Of a stretch of 22,883 nucleotides of DNA, positions 1 through 11,400 are shown in pieces. Source of the DNA: Beroe ovata. Lineage: Eukaryota; Ctenophora; Nuda; Beroida; Beroidae. Positions within the stretch are counted from its first letter, which is position 1. Each line of letters starts with the position of its first letter. The position numbers and the translations under genes were made by a program. The notes beneath the pieces are model-generated. The model had not been told where the DNA came from. It did no database searches and saw only the letters and a list, made by a program, of their open reading frames with translations. Location: NCBI GenBank assembly GCA_946803715.1, contig CAMPET010000427.1:13835-36717 (forward strand). Direction: 5' to 3'.

Positions 1-38
1 AACTTGGTTAATCTTTCCTCCTCAATCGACTGCATCTT
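1..38 (-). CDS. F-BAR gene exon 8, partial (KMQSIEEERLTK)
   Basis: Acceptor tgtgttttacag precedes KMQSIEEERLTK, matching the FQ..EEERI turn into F-BAR helix 4. The exon runs off the window edge. Confidence 0.82.
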
Positions 39-3000
39 CTGTAAAACACACCGTGTTACGGGGGGGGGGGGTGGGGGGTGGTACTGTAAGGGGGGTCTCA
101 CTATAGCGTCTATGAGGTGACATGCTATCATATACCAACCTTGCAGTAGAGAGAATAATCATTTTCCCACGTGATCCTAGCTGCTTCCAGACACTTGACA
201 GAATCGCTGTACTCTTTATCTGAAATGGAGCACAGGTTATTCGTAACCGTGTATATTTTATACCTAATACGAATACAATCGGCTGGTCGATAAAATTTAA
301 CCGAGTAACATTTCTCCCACAGCAGTAAACAACACACAACAACACACAGCAACACCCAGCAACTGACAGAAACAAACAGCGACACAAAGCAACACACAGC
401 AACACACAGCAACAAAGAGCAACACACAACAACATGTACACTCTATGACAGCAACCCAACACAACATGTATACTGTATAACAGCAACACACAGCAACACA
501 CAGTAACACACAGCAACACACAACAACATGTACACTCTATAACAGCAACCCAACACAACATGTACACTATATAACAGCAACACACAGTAACACACAACAA
601 CACAGCAACACACAACAACATGTACACTGTACCTATAACAGCAACCCAACACAACATGTACACTGTATAACAGCAACACACAGTAACCTGCTGTTTCTGC
701 AGCTTGTCTGCAGCTTTTCATCTTCGCTTTCAGCTGGTCTACTTTCTTGTGGGGTTGCGTCATATTCTGTTGTAATACTTCAGAGCTCCTATCAGCTTCA
801 TAACACGCTCGTTCATACCCAGCTTTACACTGCAGCATAGATATAGGTAGTTACCACGAGGTTAATCACAGTGTGAGATAACAAGATATATATCTCGAGC
901 GAAGCGAGTAGCATGATATATTTTTACTTAACGAGACAGTGTGAGATAACAAGATATATATCTCGAGCGAAGCGAGTAGCATGATATATTTTTACTTAAC
1001 GAGACAGTGTGGGATAACACGATATATATCTCGAGCAAAGCGAGTGGCATATATCTCGTTATTCACCGAAGCCAATAGTTTTCATCGAGAGCAAAGCCCG
1101 AGTTGAAAACATGATGTTATCGCAATTTTCGAGTTAAGAAACGATACCTATTATGTAACCGAGTGTAAACAAAGTGTACATGACATATAGCAGTATTGCG
1201 CCTCTTCCACAGCACCCTCCTACTGTATCAATGCATCACTATTTCATGCATGTGCAATGATTGACTCTCACAATCGGATTAACGAGTGTCACACGTGTAG
1301 GTAATGTGTCACGTGATGGTAATTAAATCGTGAAGAGGTATTCACGATTATAGTTAAGATGTTTTCAAGTACAAGAAAACTTTTTCTGGGAACAATTCGT
1401 TTGAATACTGCTTTTGCACATTCATAATGGTTAGGGATATAGCCATGAAACAGCAGTTTTGTCAAGATTTCAGTGAGTGGGTTCATGATTGCAAAGTGTG
1501 GTGATAATACGAATAAGTGTGACATAATATCAAAAATTGTGGGATAGAACCAAAAAAGTGTGGGATAATACCAAAAAAGTGTGGGATAATATCAAAGAAG
1601 TGTGGGATAATATCAAAGAAGTGTGGCATAATAGGAATAAGTGTGGCATAATAGGAAACAGTGAGGCATAATACGGAAAGTGTGGGAAAAACATCCATAA
1701 TAACACATGTTACTACACCGGATATAGGTATTAGCCACGATGTATCAGGGCGCTGTTGAGCGTCCGCAGCTACGGAAAGAAAATGGGCGTGGTCCCGGCC
1801 CGTAGGGCCGGGAACACTGCCCGAGGCCCGAAGGGCCGAAGGCAGTGCTGGTGCAAAGTGATAAGAACTCCCGAAGTAGTGGTGAAGTCATTCAGCGTGT
1901 TTTTAAAAACGCGCGTGCCAGCCCAAATACCCATATAAAAATATAGGTGCCAAAATCGCGATTTTCACGCCATCATTTAACCATGTTAATGAAGTCTGTT
2001 AACCTAGAAAATTTGTACAGCTCATCTCTATGTCGATATAAACGAACTCTGTAGATTTCATGCAAATCAGTCTAGCCGTTGGGAGCCGTTATCCCAGAAT
2101 AAATAGCGAAAAATAATAAAACACCAAAAATTAGTGCCTTACCCGACTCGAGGACGACCACCGAACTGGTAATTGAGTAGACTCGAGAACATAAAAGGAA
2201 AAGACACGACCTGCTTCAACAGATACGACTGACATTGTTTTGTAACATTGAAAATAGCATAGTCACATCAAATTAACAGAGGCCAGAGGCCGCGGGTCCT
2301 GCTTGTACTAAGAATGGTAAACGCCTCTTTTTGAAGGGGAATGACATTAAAAGACATCTAGATATGATCGAAGCGAGAAATGAAAGCTGAAAAACTGCTC
2401 ATCACCTTAGTCAATAAGGTGATGATACACTTAATACTCATCTGCCACGAAAATGAATGATATTATAATAGACAAAAACAATTGAAATTGTTTGGGTTTC
2501 GCAGCCACTTAGTAGTTCTCATAAAATAATTTGATATGAACTTAGTTCATCGCCCGTCCGTGGCGGTGAGCTGGAGTTATAGGAAAGAAACTCACTCTAA
2601 TGCCCTTATGCTCGAAGGGTGTCATTTAGTTATTGCCATTGGCTCTATCATACGATACAGACAAATACACGCCTAACATCATCAATTTGAGCTTGTGGAA
2701 ATTCTTTAAGGCAAGGTTCGATATTCGAGGTGAGTTCTTGCAACGAAATGGCACCGCCACAGACGGGCGAGGTACTTAGTTCATATCAAATTATTTGAGG
2801 AGAACTACTAAAGTCCTACGTGGCTGTGAAACCCAAACAATTTCAATTGTTTTGGACTATAATAGGTATCTATATAAGAAACTGACACTAGAATTTTCAA
2901 AAAAAGAAAATTAGCCTAGAATCCAGGAAAAACTAAGAAACTCCGGTCGTATGACCCCCTGGAGACACCCTATTGACCCCCTGGTGCAGTAGAATGGGTA

Positions 3001-6000
3001 ATTATTTGAATTGAGTTTCATGATAGGTTGGGTACGGGAATAAGAAACTGGCTTAGAAACTTGTAGGCTCAAAATCGTGAAAGAATAAGAACACCTCTAG
3101 CCTATGATTTCAACAAATTTCTTAGATATCACAATCATCACAACGGGATTTCTAGCAATCGTATATCATTACCGGACAAACCTACAGAATTACAGTATTA
3201 TAGCTAATCAAAGTTGTAATCATGAAGTGACGTACCCGCAAGAGTTGATCAAAGCAGCTCTTCTTGGCTCTTATGGACTTCTTCACCGAGTCCTCGTATG
3301 CCCTTCTGTCCTCCCTTTGTTGCTCTCTGAATTCAGTCAACATTGTCTGAATGCTGTCAGCCATCATTTTGCTGCTCTGTAGTGCTATCTTGCTCATTTC
3401 TTCTGTTTCTATGCGATATTTTATATAGTGAGGGGTAAGAATGTAGTCCTTATCGAATCAGTTTAGTTTATCAATTTACAAGACAGGGACAAAACAACCT
3501 ACTTCTGCTGCTCTGGAGATGAGTCGGTTGAATGAAACACAAAAACACGCACATACACATTACACACACACTACAAATCTACACTGATCACTTCATTCTA
3601 AAAACCAAAGTAATTGATAACAGATAGCAGATATTATTGGATGCCATCAGTGAACTAACCCCTTTGAAGAACTTCTAGGCTGCTTTGTAATGTCCTGAGG
3701 CATAAAATGGCGTGGGGCAATCATAGAAAGAGAAATTCCGTGCTTGTCTTGGACGAAGGATCAAACCGTCCGTCAAGGGTTTGTCAAGGGTTTGTCAAGG
3801 GTCCGTCAGGGGTCCGTCAGGGGTCCGTCAAAGGTCCAGGAGCTCTGGTCGGCAGAGTACAAAGTTGCCACCACACCTAACTTCAGGTCACACTTCCAAA
3901 GGAGCATTTGGAAACAAATCGACCATTTCATAAAATTGGCACTGGGGGGATACAACGTGCATTAATGTGCATTAATGTGCAATAATGTGCATTAATGTGC
4001 ATTAATGTGCATTAATGTCAATGTCAGTTTTGCGTTTTTTTGAAATACTGACATTAATGCACATGTTTATTTAAGTGAGAATATCAAGAACTTCATCACA
4101 GACCATCAGGAATCATAATGAGTCTCAAGTGCTCGCACAGGACCTTATGGAGCCATGAGGCGACACAAATAACCGTGGATAGAACCCTTTAGAACCGATA
4201 GGGGCCATAGAAAATCATCAGCCAACATAAGGGGATACAGGAGCCCGTCAGGAGGACCTCATAGAACCATAAGGGTTGGTCCGGTCAACTACAACCAGAT
4301 ACTAAAAGAGATTCATGGGCTTATAGACGACTATTATAAGGGGATATCATGAGCTAGGTATATGGTATCACTGGAAAATACCTCCTGACTTAAGAGTTAG
4401 AGACACTTTTCCAATTCTTGAGGCTATGATTTGTCCGATTGGGGGCTACAGGTACTAGGTAATTCTCGAGTTGGGGGGCTACGAATACGGTTGGCCGGTG
4501 CTTTAGGTATAATAGATACTCCTTCTTGATATGGTAGCTGAAGACACTACTTATTGAGTTGGGAGCTAGGAACACTATTCCTTGAGTTGGACTAGGTAGT
4601 TAACGATGCTATTTCTTGTGCTGGTATCTAACTACTAATACTACTTGGGAGCACCACTTCACCAGAAACCACTCTTGAATTGGGAGGCGGGAGCAACAGA
4701 TAGTATCTGTCAGATACATGAAGTAGAACAAAAGGTGAAAAGTGGTACAGAATTAGTTCAATTTATGTGCATTAATGTGCAATAATGTGCATTAATGTGC
4801 ATTAATGTCAATGTCAGTTTTGGGATTTTTCCAAATACTGACATTAATGCACGTTGCATCCCCCCTTGGCACTGAGAGATGATTGTATACTTAATAATTA
4901 GGTTGATAAGTTTAAAACTAGGTATAGCAAAATCTTTTCATTTGCCTCAAACCGATACCTACCTAATATTTTTTGGGGTATCACACTTCTTGTAAAATTG
5001 TCCCAAGTATTATAGTACCCAGCCCCTTCTCAAAATGAATGAATGCTTTACAACACTTACCCCAGTTCGTCTCTTCCAAGAACACTATGTGCTAACTTAG
5101 AAAGTTCCTGCCCATATCTCATCTCTATCTGGGATCTGCGATCATTGAAGAGTTATTGCCAGCATGTACATACATCATATCGGAGGGGGGTAAGTGGATG
5201 AACGGTATATTTGGTCAAATGCCTACACAACCCACCCACCAACCAGATAGCGCCAGATCAGCATACAAGTTACAAAAGTGCCGTCTTACTTTGTATTGTA
5301 GGCAGAACTGAGGTAGACTCACGATGACCATTATTAATTATACAATCAGAACTGGCGATTAATAATTTTTTAAAATAGCATCTTGAAAGTTATAATAGAA
5401 ATTAATAGCATCCCTAGTATAAACTCGCATATTCTGTTAGTTGCATCTACGTCACAAAATGAAAGTGCAACTTTTGAGGGAAAGTGTGCGTTGCGATGGT
5501 TACGAGTTGAGTTGAGAGCAATTTGGGAACGTTTTTTGCAAAGGGGCACAATTGGGGCAAAAAGGGGGGCAAGAAGGGGGCAATTGCAATTTGGGAGCAT
5601 GTGTGTAGGTGATGGCTGAAAAAAGGTGCAAAAAGGGGACACAAAGGAGGCGAAAAGGGTGCACAAAGGGGGCAAAGAGTGGCGCCCTTGGGGCATGCAA
5701 CGGTCAAAAGGGGCACAAGGGGGCACAAAAGGGGCATTTTGGGGGCGAAAAGGGGACAAAAATTGGGCATAGGCAGAGTTGTCAATAGCTGTTGCAGCTG
5801 TTATTGTACAATAGGTACGATACTGAATATGTATCAGCACACTTAGCTTATTACGGTATTCACTTATTACCGTATTCATGCATTTATTGTGGCGGTTACA
5901 GTAATTCAACAAGTTTGGGACTTAGACGAGAGAATTATACCCAAAACCAATTTGCTAATTTGACTGGGACAGACACTACTGATGACAATATCATGATATC

Positions 6001-8449
6001 TTTGCAAACCTTCTTTTCACAAATTCGATGAAGTCTGTCAATGACTGCTTTCCTTGTTTCATTTTCTGCGTGATATGATCATACCCTGTTGTACTGTTGA
6101 ACTCTGATCCCTGACAAAAGAATTGTCGATAACATTATCGAAAATGTTGCCGGATGTTATCTGCTCCTATTTGTCGCATTGCTGAAAATGTAACTTGACT
6201 TATAATCGACTTTTAATCGATGAAATTATGATTGGAGCCGTTTCAATCTGCCCCATACTTAATATAGGATTATGAAGTAATACGCAATATTCCCTTTTAA
6301 CCAGTTTGGAATTTTATTAGGTACCTATTGCTGTGGTCTTGTCTCATAAAGAGCCACAAACATTAAACAAAGGTGGTAGGTATTTTGAAGGGTAACGATA
6401 CCATAGCATGAGCTCTTTGTTTTAAAGTCGATGGTTTTGTCCATCTATTACCACCTAATTAGTTAATTGACCAATTAACCAATTATCGCTTATATCTCGA
6501 AAGCTAAGAAGGTAGACGTTTTATTTTGACGGGATACTATACCATAGCATGAGCTCTTTGCTTTGAAGTCGAAAATTTTGTTCACCTATTGTCACCTCAT
6601 TAGTTAATTCGCAAATTAACCAATTATCGTATATATCTCGAAAACTAAGAATGGTAGACGCCTCTTATTGAAGGGAAATGATACTAGACATCTAGACATG
6701 ATCGAAAAGCTGGACACCTGCACTAGACCTTAGTCAATTACCTAAGCAATCCGTTTAACCTCAAAAATGAGTGATATTATACGGTAGCCAAAAACAATAG
6801 CCCAAACAATAGCCAAATTGTTTGGGTTTCGCAGCCACTTTGTACTTCTCCTAAAATAAAGAAATAGTGTGATATGAATTTAGTTCCTCGCCCGTCCGTA
6901 GCGGTGAGCTGGAGTTACAGTAAAGAAACACACCCTGGTACCCATATGCTCGAAGGGTATCAAATCGGTATTGCCACCGGCTTTTTCATTAAAAAAACAG
7001 TTAGATCACAGATACACGCCTAACATCATCAATTTGAGCTTGCCACTTCCGATATTCGATGAGAGTTCTTGCGACGGAATGGCACCGCCACTAACGGCGG
7101 GGAACTATCACATTATTGCTTTCTTTTAGGAGAGGTACAAAGTGGCTGCGAAACCCAAACAATTTTAATTGTTCTTGAATATAATCAGGGCGCCGGCAAG
7201 TGCCCGCAGCCACGGAAAAAACGGGCGTGGTCCCGGCCTGGAGGGCCGGGAGCACTGCCCAAGTCCCGAAGGGCCGAGGGCAGTGTTGTTTCGAACAGAT
7301 ATGAAGTCCCAAAGTAATGATTAAGTCATTACATGTGTTTGTAAAAACACGTTTGCCAGCGTCTACTATATAAAAATGTACCAAATCGCGAAAAAATGGT
7401 GAAATTAATTCAAAAACCTTATCTTTAGTCCCGAGTCGTCTCGACTCGACCCGACCATAAAACGGGGGGCGAGTAAACTCGAGAACCATATGAGATAGAG
7501 ACTTGAACAATACGGCATATGAAACCTCCGATTCAGGAGCGTGCATTAGGCAATGTCAAAATTTTTGACACTAGGATCTTAATTGGTTAATTGACCAATT
7601 AAAGTAGTAAATGCTCATATCACCGAAGCGGTAAGTGTTAGCAGCGATATCTAAACGGAATATACAACCTACACTCAAGGTGCCTAAACTGAGCTGTGAT
7701 AACATTTTCGTTCTCAATGCCTTAATTGGTTGATTGGCCAATTAGATAAATTAACGCTCATATCTCAAAAACAGAACGAGTAAGCAACGCCATTTTAGCG
7801 GCATATTATACCTACCTCCAGTCACGGTGCGTCCACTGAGCTGCATTCACATTTTCGTTCACGATACCTTAATTGGTTGATTGACCAATCAAAATAATTA
7901 ACCGCCATGGCTCGGGAACGGGTAAAAATAGCAGATTGATTTAAACGGCATATGAAAGCTGCGCTCTGGTAGCAATAGGTGTAACAGGCCATCTAAAGAT
8001 TATTGTGTCTGGTATCTCAGTTAGTTAATTGGCCAATTAAAGTAATACGCGCTCATATCTCGGGAACCAAAAATGGTAGCACCCTAATTTGACGGCATAT
8101 GAAAGCGTCGGTAGTGGGGCGTGTTTTAGGCGATGCCGAGACTTTCGTCTATGATATCTCAATTTATTAATTGACCAGTTAAATAATTCAAGCTCCTATA
8201 TCAGGCTCTAATTTGAAATGAGGGGGTGAAGTCACACATATATTTTGCGTATGGATCCCATGGATTATGATATTAGTTATCGTACCTCAATAATCCGAAT
8301 TGGTAGATTTTCCCCAAAACCAAATATGATTTGGTTGTTTCTGTTTATAACTTACAAAAATGTACCTAATCATCTTTGAATTGTAAATTGACTTCGTACC
8401 TAACAAATTGATTGAAGACAGTGCCATAGGTATATTATAGTTAGTGCGN

Positions 8450-8484
<35 letters not shown>

Positions 8485-11400
8485 TTATACACAGTAAACA
8501 CACATACGCCCACGTCCTGCTTCTCATTACTGATTTATAACTTTCCCCTTTGACCCTTCAATAAATCGATCCGGATCATCTACCTATCTCTCTAAGTATC
8601 TATAAGCGGTACCATCGATGTCTAATGAGGTTATGTGTGCTTGTAAAGAGATGTATGTACTTGTGCCCAAAATCCGCCGTAGCGTCCACCCTAAATTGAA
8701 AATCCGCCGTAGCGTCCACCCTAAATTGAAAAGTCCGCCGTAGCGTCCTCCGCCGTAGCGTCCTCCGCCGTAGAGTCCTCCGCCGTAGAGTCTTCCGCCG
8801 TACAGTCCGGACCCCATGTGATTCTCACCGCGGGACGTGAAAAGAAATCTATTGCAGCCTGTAGAAACCCTATTAAGTAGTAGAACCATCTGCATTTCCA
8901 ATTCAAATGAACATTGAATTTACATCCTTATTCTCGAAGAGACTAGGACCACTAAGTTGAGTTTGGTGAACACTGAACTTATCAAGTTTTAATGATCAAT
9001 AATGACAAGTATTTACAATTGATTAGTTTTAGTAATGAATGACACACGATCTTGAGCAATCCAATGTGAATGATTGCCTTTTCTGCTGCACAATTGCGAA
9101 ATTCCGTAGGTGTTCCATTCCATATTGTTATCCCAATTGTTATATCCATGCTTTGTCCCAAACCCTGCCATAACTTTAATTGAACAATGAGGTACTAGAA
9201 TTAATCACGAGGTGATGAGAAAACCACTTGTATTTTTGTAAGAAAACGTGCCACCACGGACGGGCTGCGAATGAAATCCAAATCAAAACTTTTATTCGCA
9301 TTATGACGGTTGAAAGGGGGAGACTTGGAGAGTGGCTGCGCAACTTAAACAATTCTCAATTGTTTTTAGATATAATCAGGGCGCTGGAAAGCGCCCGCAG
9401 CCACGGAAAGAAAATGGGCGTGGTCCCGGCCTGCCCGTAGCGCCGGCAGTGCTGGTTTGAATTGATATGAACTCCCAAAGCAGTGATGAAGTCGTTCAGC
9501 GTGTTTTCAAAAACGCGCTTGCCAGCCCTAATATATAGAAATCCACCAAAATCCAAATCGCCAAAATCGCGATTTTCACGTTATTAATGAACCATGTTAA
9601 TGAAGTCTGATCACCTTGAAAATTTGCACAGCTCGTCTCTATGTCGATATGAACGAACCCTGAAAATTTCATGGAAATCGGTCCAGCCGTCTTTCCAGAA
9701 TAAAATAGCGAAAAATAATAAAAACACCAAAAATTAGTGCCTTCCCCGACGACTACTACCACCAAAACGGTAATTGAGTAAACTCGAGAACCATAAAAGA
9801 TAGAGACATGATCGAAACGGCATATGAAAGCTTGGGCCAAGGAGCGTGCACTAGGCTATATGAAAAAAATTTCTATCGATATCCTAACGAGTTAATTGGC
9901 CAATTAAAGTAATTATCGACTATATCTAGAAAAGTAAGAGATTAAGACGTTTCTTTTTGACGGGATATGATACTATTGCACCCACTCTTTGTTTTAGACT
10001 CCATAACTTTGTTCATATTTGACCACCTAATTAGTTAATTGCCCAATTAAAGTAATTATCGTACATACCTCGAAAACTGTGAGAGGTAGACGTTTTTTTG
10101 AAGAGATATGATACCATAGTATGAGCCCTTTGTTTTGAAGTCGATTATGTCGTCCACCTATCACCACTTAATTAGTTAATTGGCCAATTAATGTTATTAT
10201 TGTACATAGCTCGAAAACAAAGAAAGGTAGACGTTCTATTTTGACGGGATACGATACCATAGCATGAGCTCTTATTTTAAAGTCAATAATTTTGTTCATC
10301 TATTACAACCTAATTAGCTAATTGGCCAATTAACCAATTATCGAGCATATCTCGAAAACTAAGAAAGGTAGTCGCAGCTCTTTTTGAAGGGAAATGGTAC
10401 TGCGCGTCAAATAAATAAACAGTGGTCAAACAAATAAAGTGGGATACAGTGATCGAAACAGGAAATGAAAGCTGAACACCTGCGCGTGCCCAAGACCTTA
10501 GTCAATTAAGCAATCCACTTAGTTGCCACGAAAATGAGTGATATCATAGTCAAAAACAATTGAAATTGTTTGGGTTTCGCAGCCACTTAGTAGTTCCCCT
10601 TAAATACTGTGATAGGTATGAGCTTAGTTCCTCGCCCATCCGTGGCGGTGAGCTGAAGTTACAGGAAAGAAACTCAGCCTGATACTCTTATGGTCGAAGG
10701 GCATCAATTAGGCAGATACACGCCTAACATCATCAATTTTTAGCTTGCCACTTGCGGAACTTCCAGGATGCATGGCTAGGATATTCGAGGTGAGTTCTTG
10801 CAACGAAATGGCACCGCCACGGATGGGCGAGAAACTAAGCTCATACTTATCACAGTATTTAAGGGGAACTACTAAGTGGCTGCGAAACCCAAACAATTTC
10901 AATTGTTTTTGACTATAATATAGATAGGTACATACATATGATATTCACGGAGAGGACACTTTATTCATAGAGAGTGACCCCTCTTTGAAAGTTCATAACT
11001 TCTAGACAAAAAGAGATATATGAAATTCCGAGTCCACATATGAAAGAAGAAAGATAGGGCTTCTCGAAAATTGCTACAAAATAATTTTATCGCACATCTA
11101 TGACGTCATTATGACGTCATTATGACGTCACAGAGTTAAGAAGCAAATTCAATTTTGACAGTTTGAAAATAGGTGATTTTCAGGCGCGTTTTTCGATATG
11201 AAGTAAATATGGAAACCATGACAGCGAAATGAAATTCAATGTACTTTCCAGCCATATGGTCAAAGTTGATCTAACTTATTAGATCCACTGAGATAATTGA
11301 GGCTAATTGGGACACTTCGAAGTCGAAAATCGCGCTAAATTTTAGCGCCGCTAAAAATTGTCAAATTTGTAATCAGTGTTTTGGGAGAATCGAAAGGTCT

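Noticed and set aside
22-838. Long minus-strand frames rich in Cys, Val and Leu
   Set aside because: They are translations of the intronic ACA-rich minisatellite running out of the real F-BAR exons.
1289-1525. 78-residue minus frame in F-BAR intron 5
   Set aside because: No domain, no phase-compatible splice sites, and the F-BAR domain is complete without it.
5370-5912. 180-residue and shorter Pro/Phe/Cys-rich minus frames
   Set aside because: Produced by the G-rich tandem array; no domain and no splice signals.
7091-7546. 151-residue minus frame
   Set aside because: Lies wholly across MITE and composite repeat sequence whose other copies have no conserved frame.
11101-11130. CRISPR-like short spaced repeats
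   Set aside because: The repeat is a contiguous 11-bp tandem with no spacers, in animal DNA.
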